In this document: positions 34,883 through 43,057 of the stretch, piece after piece
How positions within the stretch are numbered: position 1 is the first letter of the stretch
How the letters are laid out: each line of letters begins with the position of its first letter
Assembly (NCBI RefSeq): GCF_003634585.1
Contig: NZ_RBLG01000004.1
Location: forward strand, 186,001-250,000
Reading direction: 5' to 3'
Length of the DNA: 64,000 bases
DNA from: Gillisia mitskevichiae
GTDB lineage: Bacteria > Bacteroidota > Bacteroidia > Flavobacteriales > Flavobacteriaceae
Notes under the pieces: model-generated
Databases searched by the model: none
What the model was told of the DNA's origin: nothing
The model's input: the letters and a program-made list of their open reading frames with translations, nothing else
Translations under genes and position numbers: made by a program

Positions 34883-35458
34883 TTAACTCCCCTTTTCAGG
34901 AATCCATTTTACCTCATTTGCATGTAAGTCTTTGGACAATTTTCGTGCCAGCACAAACAGGTAGTCAGAGAGTCTATTTAGGTATTGTAAAACCAATTCA
35001 TTAAAAGGGCTTATTTCGTAAAGTGCTGTAGATAAACGTTCTGCACGACGACAGACACAACGCGCTATGTGACATATTGACACAGAAGGATGGCCGCCAG
35101 GAAGCACAAAATGGGTCATTTCTGGAAGTTTCTCATTCATAGAATCCATTTCATTTTCCAAAAGTTTAATGTCTGCTTCAGTGATAGTTGGAATGTTTAA
35201 ACGCTCTTGCCCGCTTTTAAGGATGGCCTTTTCTGGATCTGTTGCTAAGATCGCCCCCAATGTAAAAAGTCTATCCTGAACTCTGTTTAGTATTTCCCTA
35301 GTTTGGTCGCCAACTTTCTGATCTTTTACTAAACCAATATGGGAGTTTAACTCATCTATTGTACCGTAACTCTCTATTCTTATATGGTGTTTAGGAACTC
35401 TGGTTCCTCCAAAGAGAGAGGTAGTACCTTTATCGCCTGTCTTGGTGTATATTTTCAT
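34883..35458 (-). CDS. Cob(I)yrinic acid a,c-diamide adenosyltransferase (PduO/MMAB type)
   Basis: A 191-residue trimeric-type ATP:cob(I)alamin adenosyltransferase that makes adenosylcobalamin. The ATP-binding N-terminus TKTGDKGTTSLFGGTRVPKH, SYGTIDELNSHIG and the C-terminal RCVCRRAERL with the conserved Arg-Arg-Glu are present. Its product is the cofactor of methylmalonyl-CoA mutase, whose chaperone MeaB is encoded at 22670. Single gene with a -7 element at 35480-35487, 21 bases before the ATG. Confidence 0.93.
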   Translation of the reverse strand: MKIYTKTGDKGTTSLFGGTRVPKHHIRIESYGTIDELNSHIGLVKDQKVGDQTREILNRVQDRLFTLGAILATDPEKAILKSGQERLNIPTITEADIKLLENEMDSMNEKLPEMTHFVLPGGHPSVSICHIARCVCRRAERLSTALYEISPFNELVLQYLNRLSDYLFVLARKLSKDLHANEVKWIPEKGS

Positions 35459-35479
35459 GTCAGTTTATTTTGAGCATTT

Positions 35480-35487
35480 CAAAGATA
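35480..35487 (-). promoter_or_regulatory. -7 promoter element for the adenosyltransferase gene
   Basis: Minus-strand TATCTTTG matches TAnnTTTG exactly, 21 bases before the start codon. Confidence 0.55.
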
Positions 35488-35570
35488 CAAACATTCAAAG
35501 AAGGTAATGGGAGAAAACTTTGATAATAGGATGCTGTGAAAATGTGTTTTTGAATAGAGAAATTTGAACC

Positions 35571-35747
35571 TTAGACTTCGTTTGTTGATTTCCTTTTCTT
35601 TTTACGCTCTAGATAACGCATTCTAAAATTTCGATTTTTCTTGTGCTTACGAAGTCTACTTGCACTGCCTTTATTCCAAATAAAATAGGTGATCACAGCT
35701 GCAATTATCAATAAATAAATCCAGGTTTCCCTGTCAAAATCAATCAT
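35571..35747 (-). CDS. Small basic membrane protein (58 residues)
   Basis: Too short for a usual ORF cut-off, but convincing: MIDFDRETWIYLLIIAAVI gives a short acidic N-terminus and a membrane helix (about residues 9-24), followed by an extremely basic cytoplasmic tail rich in Lys and Arg (residues 26-53) and a stop. Positive-inside topology places the tail in the cytoplasm, where it could bind nucleic acid or phospholipid. Function is unknown. It lies upstream of the adenosyltransferase gene on the same strand, 112 bases away. Confidence 0.6.
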   Translation of the reverse strand: MIDFDRETWIYLLIIAAVITYFIWNKGSASRLRKHKKNRNFRMRYLERKKKRKSTNEV

Positions 35748-35894
35748 TTGTAGATGAATTTAATACAAGGTAAGAAAATGAATTTTAAATGCCAAGTTCA
35801 ATTAAAGTCACAGTTAGCTTTTGTTATTCTTTCCCTAGATCTTACTGGTTGAGAAATCTTTAGAATAAATTAAGGATGACATTAAAGATTGTTT

Positions 35895-36042
35895 GTCACT
35901 TCGAGCGTCCCGCTGGCTATCAGGGTTGAGAATTCATTTGATTTAATCCAACGCCTTATTGGAAAACTCTTGATAATCACCATAACTATCGAGACAAGAT
36001 AATAGTCATAAAAAACGTGTCAGGCTGAGCTTGTCGAAGCCT
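35895..36042. repeat. Two interspersed-repeat pieces in the gap before the ABC gene
   Basis: GTCACTTCGAGCG at 35895-35907 continues into CCCGCTGGCTATCAGGG, which resembles the centre of the 28478 palindrome, then TTGAGAA. A second piece, TGTCAGGCTGAGCTTGTCG, begins at 36018 and runs through AAGCC into the stop codon of the ABC gene at 36041-36043. These pieces are cousins of the bipartite repeat at 4299 and 29776. Confidence 0.55.
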
Positions 36043-36745
36043 AATTAACAGTTTTGGAAACTTCCTTTCTAACATCACTTTCCACAACCCCATCTCTAAG
36101 TCTTATAATTCTATGAGCATGCATGGCAACATCTTCTTCATGTGTTACTAAGATCACTGTATTTCCGGCTGCATGAATTTCATCGAATAAAGTCATGATC
36201 TCCAAAGAAGTGATGGAATCTAAATTTCCTGTAGGTTCATCGGCAAGGATAATAGAAGGCTTATTTACAAGGGCTCTACCTACTGCCACACGTTGTCTTT
36301 GCCCTCCAGAGAGTTGATTGGGTTTATGGTCCATTCTATCGGCTAATCCAACATTGGTTAATACTTCTTCCGCACGAGTTTTACGCTCGGCTTTAGAGTA
36401 TCCTGCATACACCATTGGTAGTGCTACATTTTCTAACGCGGTGGTACGTGGTAATAAATTAAAAGTTTGGAATACAAAGCCAATTTCCTTGTTCCGGATC
36501 TCTGCAAGCTCATCATCACTCATCTTGCTTACATCGTTCCCATTAAGAATATATTGACCAGAAGTAGGAGTGTCCAGACAACCTAATAAATTCATTAACG
36601 TAGACTTTCCAGAACCAGAAGGCCCCATAAATGCTACATATTCTCCTCTATCTATATCTAGATCTATCCCTTTTAAAACTTTAATGATCTCTTGCCCTAA
36701 AGGGAAGTCTCGAGTAATGCTGCGTATCTCAATAACTTTGCTCAT
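36041..36745 (-). CDS. ABC transporter ATP-binding protein (MacB/LolD-like)
   Basis: A 234-residue ATPase of the MacB/LolD/FtsE group: Walker [10 protein letters not shown], the signature [15 protein letters not shown], Walker [15 protein letters not shown] and H-loop VTHEEDVA. Its permease is not adjacent, so the substrate (lipoprotein release, peptide export or efflux) cannot be told. The stop codon lies in a copy of an interspersed repeat. The methyltransferase gene upstream is on the same strand, 54 bases away. Confidence 0.9.
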   Translation of the reverse strand: MSKVIEIRSITRDFPLGQEIIKVLKGIDLDIDRGEYVAFMGPSGSGKSTLMNLLGCLDTPTSGQYILNGNDVSKMSDDELAEIRNKEIGFVFQTFNLLPRTTALENVALPMVYAGYSKAERKTRAEEVLTNVGLADRMDHKPNQLSGGQRQRVAVGRALVNKPSIILADEPTGNLDSITSLEIMTLFDEIHAAGNTVILVTHEEDVAMHAHRIIRLRDGVVESDVRKEVSKTVN

Positions 36746-36799
36746 AGTATGATTCCAATAAATTTATTGCTTCAATAGGACGTAAAGTTCTGCTTTTTG

Positions 36800-37603
36800 T
36801 TACAAGCGAATTGTAAAATGCTCTTTTTCTTGTTCTTTTCTGAAAAAAACCAGTCCCCAGTAAAAACTATCTATAGTTACACGAACAGAAGGATGCGCTT
36901 TTATCTCTTCCCAGGCTTCCTCCATTTCTGCAGACCAATGAATATCATCAAAAATAAATACCGAATTATTGTGAGCCGCGGGAAGTAGTTTCTTGAAATA
37001 CTTTAGAGTTGGAACTTTTTGATGATTTCCATCAAAATAGATAAGATCAAATTTTTGAGAAGATTCTAAGAAAGTCGAATCTAAGATCTCATCGAATTCC
37101 CCGACTTTTAAATTGATGTTTTCTAATTTGAATTCTTCAAAATACCTTTGAGCTACTTTTGCAGTTTCGGGGCAACCTTCTAGAGTAGTTAGCAAAATCG
37201 GGTTTTCCATTGCTATTGCCGCAGAGGATAATCCTACGGAAGTTCCTAATTCCAGACCAGATTTAAATTGAAAATAAGAAACCATCTTATTTAAAAGCAA
37301 AGCTCTTTTTATAGGGATCCCGGTATTTTTCGCAATATTAGAAACCTTACGTTCATTAGATTTAAAGACCTTACTACCAGCGCCAAAGTCTGTTACTTTA
37401 ATAATTTCGGGATCTTGGTTCACCGCTTTCCAATAAGCTCTTATTTTCTGAAATGCGGGTGTATCATTTTTCAGATACAAACACTTTGTAAGCAGATCAT
37501 ATACAAATGGGGAATGCACTCCATGTTGATTGGTAGATCTGAATAGGAATTTTATATAAGCTATTAATTGATGCAATAATTTAAATTTATTTTCAAAATT
37601 CAA
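36800..37603 (-). CDS. Class I SAM-dependent methyltransferase
   Basis: A protein of about 267 residues with the Methyltransf_24-like Rossmann fold: LELGTSVGLSSAAIA (motif I, about residue 115), TTLEGCPETAKVAQ (motif II, acidic end of strand 2), DLIYFDGNHQKVPT and IFDDIHWSAEMEEAW. The substrate is unknown; relatives occur singly in flavobacteria. No ATG is present before motif I; the start must be TTG, either at 37603, inside a heptanucleotide repeat, or at 37576. The conserved part begins near FLFRSTNQHGVHSPFVYDL, which fits both. Confidence 0.85.
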   Translation of the reverse strand: MNFENKFKLLHQLIAYIKFLFRSTNQHGVHSPFVYDLLTKCLYLKNDTPAFQKIRAYWKAVNQDPEIIKVTDFGAGSKVFKSNERKVSNIAKNTGIPIKRALLLNKMVSYFQFKSGLELGTSVGLSSAAIAMENPILLTTLEGCPETAKVAQRYFEEFKLENINLKVGEFDEILDSTFLESSQKFDLIYFDGNHQKVPTLKYFKKLLPAAHNNSVFIFDDIHWSAEMEEAWEEIKAHPSVRVTIDSFYWGLVFFRKEQEKEHFTIRL

Positions 37604-37640
37604 AATTCAAAATTCAAAATTCAAAATTCAAAATTCAAAA
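37592..37640. repeat. Heptanucleotide tandem array, 7 x TTCAAAA
   Basis: Seven exact copies of TTCAAAA in 49 bases. On the minus strand, which is the sense of the methyltransferase gene, it reads TTTTGAA repeated. The TTG at 37603 used as start codon is inside the second unit from the gene end. Every frame through the array hits TGA within 21 bases, so translation must start at its gene-proximal end. Confidence 0.95.
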
Positions 37641-37654
37641 TTTTATTGAATTTT

Positions 37655-37742
37655 AAACCCAAAACCCAAAACCCAAAACCCAAAACCCAAAACCCAAAAC
37701 CCAAAACCCAAAACCCGAAACCCAAAACCCAAAACCCGAAAC
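37655..37742. repeat. Heptanucleotide tandem array, about 12 x AAAACCC
   Basis: AAACCC, eight AAAACCC units, GAAACCC, two more AAAACCC units and a broken GAAAC: 88 bases. On the minus strand it is GGGTTTT repeated, eleven GGG runs with four-base loops, which is a G-quadruplex pattern in the transcript between the ABC-F stop (37743) and the methyltransferase start. Confidence 0.95.
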
Positions 37743-39611
37743 TTAAGAATCTTTCGCCCCTAACTCAAAATAGCGTTCAGTTTTATTTTCTATAGAGTCC
37801 TCAACTTCTTTAAGCTCTATAGATTTCTTGGCGATCTCATTGGAAGTCAAGTTTTCTAAAAACTCCTGCTGAATCTTTTCCTTTTTCTTTTCAAGATTAG
37901 CGATCTCTTTTTCAAGCTTATTGAATTCTTTCTTTTCGTTATAGGTAAGTCCGCTTTCAGGTTTTGCTTCAGATTTAGAAGCAACCTCTTTTACATTAGT
38001 ATTCTTAGATTTTCCGTTGGATTCAGAAATCTGACTGTCCTCATATTCACGATAATCGGAATAATTACCTGGGAAATCTTCAACTTCAGCATTTCCTCGA
38101 AAAACGAAAAGGTGATCCACGATCTTATCCATGAAATACCTGTCATGAGATACTACCACTAAACATCCCGGGAAATCCAATAAGAAATTCTCTAAAACAT
38201 TCAAGGTTACAATATCCAGATCGTTTGTAGGTTCATCTAATATCAAAAAGTTAGGATTCTGAATAAGAACAGTACATAAATAAAGTCTTTTTCGTTCTCC
38301 ACCACTTAATTTTTCTACAAAGTCATATTGTTTTTTACGATCGAAAAGAAAACGTTCTAATAGTTGCTGAGCAGAGATCTGTCTTCCTTTTTGCAAAGGG
38401 ATGAAATCTCCAAACTCACGAATTACATCTATAACTTTTTGTCCCGGTTTCGCTTGAATTCCGCCTTGAGTATAATATCCAAACTTAATGGTGTCTCCAA
38501 TGATCACTTTTCCGGAATCTGGCTTGATAGCTCCAGTTAAAATGTTTAGAAAGGTAGATTTTCCAGTTCCATTTTTCCCTATGATCCCAATTCGTTCTCC
38601 TTTTTGAAAATTGTATTCAAATTTATCTAAAAGTTGTTTTCCTTCATAACTCTTAGATATTTTATGGATCTCTACGATCTTGCTTCCAAGACGTTCCATA
38701 TTTATCTCCAATTGAACTTGATGATCCTTTCTTCTTTTGGAAGCCCGGTCCTTGATCTCATGGAAATCGTCTATTCTGGATTTAGATTTGGTGGTTCTCG
38801 CCTTCGGTTGCTTGCGCATCCAGTCCAATTCCTTCTTGAAAAGTTGTTTTGCTTTATCTGTATTGGTTTGATCTAGTTCTATTCTAGCATCTTTCTTATC
38901 TAAATAATAAGAATAGTTTCCTTTGTAAGTATAGAGGTTTCCATCTTCCAATTCTACGATCTCATTACATACATTTTCAAGGAAATACCTGTCGTGAGTA
39001 ACCATGAAAATGGTGAAATTCTCTTTTCTAAAAAATTCTTCCAACCATTCTATCATATCCAGATCTAAATGGTTGGTAGGTTCATCTAGAATAATAAAAT
39101 CTGGTTTACTTAAAAGCATCACGGTTAACGCAAGACGTTTCTTTTGCCCTCCCGAAAGATCACCTACTTTTTTGTCTAATTGATCCAGTTTCATCTTGAA
39201 AAGGATCTGAGTATATTGGGTTTCAAAATCCCAAGCCTGATGCATTTCCATAAGCTCGAAAGCTTTTTGGTAGGCATCTGCATCCTCTGGATTTTCTAAT
39301 GCTTTTTCATATTGCGCGATCACTCGCATGATCTCATTATCTGAAGCAAAAATAGTTTCCTCTACCGTAAGATTAGGATCCAGATCTGGTTCCTGAGCTA
39401 AAAATGCAGAAGTAATATCTTTTCTATATACCACTCTCCCTTCATCTGGAGATTCGGTGCCTGCTAAGATGTGAAGTAAAGTGGTTTTCCCACTTCCATT
39501 TTTAGCAACAAAGCCTACTTTTTGTCCTTCATTGATCCCGAAAGAGATGTTAGAGAATAATCCTACTTCGCCAAAAGATTTAGCTATATTTTCAACCGAT
39601 AAGTAATTCAC
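37743..39611 (-). CDS. ABC-F family ATPase (Uup-like)
   Basis: A 622-residue soluble protein with two ABC cassettes: first Walker A GKNGSGKTTLL-type (VAKNGSGKTTLL, near residue 38), signature LSGGQKKRLALTVML, Walker B DFIILDEPTNHLD; second IGKNGTGKSTFL, LSGGERKRLYLC, FLILDEPTNDLD. The interdomain linker (about 235-310) and a C-terminal coiled-coil (about 545-622, KEFNKLEKEIANLEKKKEK) are of the Uup type, linked in other bacteria to ribosome rescue and DNA-related roles. The start is GTG at 39611, with a -7 element 14 bases upstream. The stop touches the AAAACCC array. Confidence 0.93.
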   Translation of the reverse strand: MNYLSVENIAKSFGEVGLFSNISFGINEGQKVGFVAKNGSGKTTLLHILAGTESPDEGRVVYRKDITSAFLAQEPDLDPNLTVEETIFASDNEIMRVIAQYEKALENPEDADAYQKAFELMEMHQAWDFETQYTQILFKMKLDQLDKKVGDLSGGQKKRLALTVMLLSKPDFIILDEPTNHLDLDMIEWLEEFFRKENFTIFMVTHDRYFLENVCNEIVELEDGNLYTYKGNYSYYLDKKDARIELDQTNTDKAKQLFKKELDWMRKQPKARTTKSKSRIDDFHEIKDRASKRRKDHQVQLEINMERLGSKIVEIHKISKSYEGKQLLDKFEYNFQKGERIGIIGKNGTGKSTFLNILTGAIKPDSGKVIIGDTIKFGYYTQGGIQAKPGQKVIDVIREFGDFIPLQKGRQISAQQLLERFLFDRKKQYDFVEKLSGGERKRLYLCTVLIQNPNFLILDEPTNDLDIVTLNVLENFLLDFPGCLVVVSHDRYFMDKIVDHLFVFRGNAEVEDFPGNYSDYREYEDSQISESNGKSKNTNVKEVASKSEAKPESGLTYNEKKEFNKLEKEIANLEKKKEKIQQEFLENLTSNEIAKKSIELKEVEDSIENKTERYFELGAKDS

Positions 39612-39625
39612 AGAATAATTTTTTG

Positions 39626-39633
39626 CAAAAATA
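39626..39633 (-). promoter_or_regulatory. -7 promoter element for the ABC-F gene
   Basis: Minus-strand TATTTTTG fits TAnnTTTG and is 14 bases before the GTG start. The -33 box is not evident. Confidence 0.45.
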
Positions 39634-39687
39634 GCTAGAATTTACGGAGTTAAAAGAAGATAAATTTTATTATTAACATACAACCGC

Positions 39688-39695
39688 TATATTTG
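39688..39695 (+). promoter_or_regulatory. Possible promoter of the polysaccharide export operon
   Basis: TATATTTG fits TAnnTTTG but lies about 100 bases before the ATG at 39798 and lacks a -33 TTG. If used, it gives a longer leader than other genes here. Confidence 0.4.
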
Positions 39696-39797
39696 TTTTT
39701 CAAGTGTAATATTCGTAGTATATTTAAATATTATGAATTGCATAAACTTAACCCCTACATCTGGTTTAATTGAATTTTGTTACTCCGATCTCCGCTT

Positions 39798-40586
39798 ATG
39801 AAATATAAATTATTGGTATTCATTGGAATTGTTGTTTTAAGTTTTACATCATGTATTTCCACAAAAAAGATCACCTATTTACAGCAAGATGAAACAGCGG
39901 TAGATAGCATTATTCAAATTCAACGTCTTCAAAAACCATATAGAATCCAGATCAATGACCTATTGAGTATTCGGGTAAAAGCACTCGACCAGGAATTAGT
40001 CGGGATGTTTAATCCTATTAATGAGGCTAATATTGCTGCCACAGGAGAAGAACGATTGTACTATGATGGATTTTTGGTAGACCCTCATGGGAATATAAGG
40101 ATACCTTCTTTAGGGGAGATCAATGTAATGGGGTTTACCGTAGATGAGGTAAGAGAACGTATAGAAAAAGAATTATTAGATCAATATTTTAAAAGCGAGG
40201 CAAATATTTTTGTCACAGTAAAATTAGCTGGGATTAGATATACGACTTTAGGTGAAATAAGTGCTGGTAGCCAAGTTGTATACAAGGAACAAGTGACTAT
40301 TATGGAAGCGGTGGCAAATGCAGGTGGAATCACAGAATATGGAGATATGACCAATGTTAAAATTATCAGGCAATATCCCGGAGGAGAAAAAATTCATAGT
40401 ATAGATCTTACTTCCATAGCAGCAACCAAAAGTCCTTATTATTATATACAACCAAATGACTTGATTTTAGTAGATCCATTACCTCAAAAAGCATTAGGCT
40501 TTGGAACAACAGGTTTGGCGACAGCAAGAGATATCGTAGGGGTTGTAACCTTACTGACTTCTGTAATCTTAATTTTCACAAGATAA
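39798..40586 (+). CDS. Polysaccharide export outer-membrane lipoprotein (Wza-like)
   Basis: A 262-residue protein with a lipoprotein signal (MKYKLLVFIGIVVLSFTSC, Cys about 19). A Poly_export domain follows (about 50-150; RIQINDLLSIRVKALDQ, YYDGFLVDPHGNIRIPSLGEINVMGFTVDEV), then an SLBB repeat (about 150-235; TTLGEISAGSQVVYKEQVTIMEAVANAGGITEYGD). A hydrophobic C-terminal helix (about 242-260, TGLATARDIVGVVTLLTSVILIF) matches the outer-membrane barrel helix of Wza. It forms the exit channel for capsule or exopolysaccharide. Its stop shares bases with the next start (TAATG). The ATG at 39798 starts the signal directly. Confidence 0.92.
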   Translation: MKYKLLVFIGIVVLSFTSCISTKKITYLQQDETAVDSIIQIQRLQKPYRIQINDLLSIRVKALDQELVGMFNPINEANIAATGEERLYYDGFLVDPHGNIRIPSLGEINVMGFTVDEVRERIEKELLDQYFKSEANIFVTVKLAGIRYTTLGEISAGSQVVYKEQVTIMEAVANAGGITEYGDMTNVKIIRQYPGGEKIHSIDLTSIAATKSPYYYIQPNDLILVDPLPQKALGFGTTGLATARDIVGVVTLLTSVILIFTR

Positions 40587-43054
40587 TGGCAAATGAAGAT
40601 GATCATATTTCCGATGTAGGTTCCACCTTCGATTTTAAAGGATTTCTTCTTAAAATTCTAAGTTACTGGCAACTCATTTTGGTTTCTGTGGCTATCAGTA
40701 TGGCCGTCGCTTATTATAATAATGTTAGGAAATTACCAGTTTATCAATTGGGCAATTCTATTGCTATAAAAGATGATCAGAATCCATTTTTCACTACAAA
40801 TACAAGTCTTACATTTAATTGGGGTGGGGTTTCAGACAAAGTAAGTACCGCAACCACAATACTAAAGTCAAGATCTCACAATGAAGAAGTAGTAGAAAAG
40901 CTTCAATATTATTTACAATATTTAAAAGAGGGTGAATATCAAAGAGTGGATGCTTATGGAAGTACACCATTTACGATAGCTGTTGATACAACTCGGTTTC
41001 AAGCTGTAAATTTACCAATTACGATTACGTTTAAATCTGAAGACACTTTTAATTTAAAAGCAAATCTTCCAGCCTCCGTTGCTACACAAAATTACGGGAC
41101 AAAGGAAAAAGGATCCGTAAGTCTGGATTCTCAGGATTTTAGTAGAGATTTTAAGGTTGGAGAACCCATTCAACTTCCTTTTTTTAGTGCTGTAATAAAT
41201 AGGAGTAATCAAGCACTTCAAGTAGGTACCCCTTTTTATATTAGCTTCACGAATTTTGATAGCGCTGTAGGTCAATACAGAGGAGTGGCAATTGGAGCAG
41301 ATAATATGAATGGCTCTATGTTAAATCTTTCTATGACAGGCGGCAACAAAGCCCGTATCGTAGAATATTTAAATGGTACTGTTGGGGTTCTTAGTGATAA
41401 TATGCTGGAACGTAAGAATTTATTCGCAACTAAAACAATAAGGTTTATTGATAGTAGTCTAGCGGTCAAATCACGGGAATTAAAAGACGTCGAAGATGAA
41501 TTAAATGACTTTAGAAATGATAATGCCATTTTAGATATTTCTGCGGAAAGCTCCCAGATTTCCTCAAAATTGGCAGGCTTTGATGTCAGAAAGGAAGATA
41601 TCCGAAGACAACTTGCATATTTCAGTACGTTAGAAGGTTATCTGCAAACCAAGACAGATTATTCTAATGTTCCAGCGCCATCTGTAGCAGGAATCACTGA
41701 AGGAAGTATCACCTCAGGCGTCGGAAAGATTCTAGAATTATCTCAGGAGCGAAGTAAGTATCAATATTCTCTGAAGGAGAATTCTCCTGTGTTTGCAGAT
41801 ATAGATAGACAGATCAATTCGATAAAGACCGTATTACTAGAAAATATAAGCTCTTCTACAGGGCTTTTACAAGGTGAATTGAGATCTATTAATGGACAAA
41901 TTGCTCAATCTGAAGCTGCAATAAAAAAATTACCTCAGGAAGAACAAGATCTACTTAAGATCCAGCGAAAATATAGTATTAGTGAAAAAACCTATAATCT
42001 ATTTCTAGAGAAAAGGAGTGAGGCTAGTTTAATAAAAGCGGCAAATGTGAGTGATGTAATGATCATAGATGGCGCTAAAGATACAGGAGGAGGCCAAATA
42101 GGCCCAAACACGCAATTGAATTATGTAATGGCCTTATTGGTAGGAGCAGTGATCCCGTTAGTTTTCGTCTTTCTTATAGTTTTCCTAAACACAAATGTGT
42201 TGAATGCACAAGAAGTTTCCAGGTTATCCCCAATTCCTATTTTGGGTCTAATTGGTAAGAATAAAGTGGAATCAAATCTTGTTGTTTTCGAAAAACCAAA
42301 ATCCGCTATTTCCGAAGGGTTTAGGGGGATTCGGAGTAGTTTACAATTCATGTATAAAAAACTAAGTGTTAAAGGCTCTAAAACCGTGATGATCACCTCT
42401 TCTGTCTCGGGGGAGGGGAAAACCTTTTGTGCCATGAATTTGGCTACAGTCTTTGCCCTAAGTGAAAAGAAAACAGTGTTACTTGGATTGGATTTGCGTA
42501 AACCAAAGATCTTTGACGATTTTGAATTGGATAACGATCTTGGAGTTGTTAATTATTTAATAGGGAATAATAGCGTAGATGAAATTATTCAATCCAGTAA
42601 AATTCCTTATCTAGATGTAATTACTGCGGGTGCTATTCCTCCTAATCCTTCAGAATTATTGATGAGCGATCAGATGCAAGTACTCATGAGTGAATTAAAG
42701 AAAAAATATGATTATATAATTATGGATACTCCGCCTATTGGGATCGTGGCCGATGCTATGAATTTAGTGAAATATGCCGATGCTACCCTATATCTAATTA
42801 GACAAGATTACACTAAAAGAGGGATGTTAGAATCTATAAACGAAAAATATTCTAAGGGTGAGGTTAAAAACATAAGCTTTGTACTTAATTACTTCCAGCA
42901 CAGAGCAAAATACGGCTATGGTTATGGTTATGGATACGGCTATGGTTACGGTTATGGCTATTCATATAATAAATACAATGCCTATGGAGAAGGACCAAAT
43001 AAATTAGATCAAATTAAGAAAGTGTGGAGAAAAGCGATGCGAAATTTTGAATAA
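40586..43054 (+). CDS. Polysaccharide tyrosine autokinase (Wzc-like) with Tyr-Gly tail
   Basis: An 822-residue inner-membrane protein. A Wzz domain (about residues 15-110 with the first helix at 28-48), a long periplasmic coiled region (about 290-490), the second helix (about 512-535) and a BY-kinase domain with Walker A TSSVSGEGKTF (about 605), Walker A' LGLDLRKPKIF and Walker B DYIIMDTPPIG. The C-terminus has a tyrosine cluster: eight Tyr-Gly pairs in a row followed by YSYNKYNAYGEG, that is twelve tyrosines in about 25 residues. Such clusters are autophosphorylated and control chain length and export. It couples to the upstream Wza-like channel by overlap and to the permease gene by a 3-base gap. 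Confidence 0.94.
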   Translation: MANEDDHISDVGSTFDFKGFLLKILSYWQLILVSVAISMAVAYYNNVRKLPVYQLGNSIAIKDDQNPFFTTNTSLTFNWGGVSDKVSTATTILKSRSHNEEVVEKLQYYLQYLKEGEYQRVDAYGSTPFTIAVDTTRFQAVNLPITITFKSEDTFNLKANLPASVATQNYGTKEKGSVSLDSQDFSRDFKVGEPIQLPFFSAVINRSNQALQVGTPFYISFTNFDSAVGQYRGVAIGADNMNGSMLNLSMTGGNKARIVEYLNGTVGVLSDNMLERKNLFATKTIRFIDSSLAVKSRELKDVEDELNDFRNDNAILDISAESSQISSKLAGFDVRKEDIRRQLAYFSTLEGYLQTKTDYSNVPAPSVAGITEGSITSGVGKILELSQERSKYQYSLKENSPVFADIDRQINSIKTVLLENISSSTGLLQGELRSINGQIAQSEAAIKKLPQEEQDLLKIQRKYSISEKTYNLFLEKRSEASLIKAANVSDVMIIDGAKDTGGGQIGPNTQLNYVMALLVGAVIPLVFVFLIVFLNTNVLNAQEVSRLSPIPILGLIGKNKVESNLVVFEKPKSAISEGFRGIRSSLQFMYKKLSVKGSKTVMITSSVSGEGKTFCAMNLATVFALSEKKTVLLGLDLRKPKIFDDFELDNDLGVVNYLIGNNSVDEIIQSSKIPYLDVITAGAIPPNPSELLMSDQMQVLMSELKKKYDYIIMDTPPIGIVADAMNLVKYADATLYLIRQDYTKRGMLESINEKYSKGEVKNISFVLNYFQHRAKYGYGYGYGYGYGYGYGYSYNKYNAYGEGPNKLDQIKKVWRKAMRNFE

Positions 43055-43057
43055 AAG

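Noticed and set aside
22670-35458. A B12/methylmalonyl-CoA gene cluster
   Set aside because: MeaB and the adenosyltransferase are 11 kb apart in separate single-gene units and the mutase genes are absent, so it is a functional link only.
37592-37640. Classic frameshift phase variation of the methyltransferase
   Set aside because: All three frames through TTTTGAA repeats meet a TGA within 21 bases, so translation cannot enter the gene from before the array; only leader length could vary.
37592-37742. CRISPR array
   Set aside because: Units are 7 bases with no spacers.
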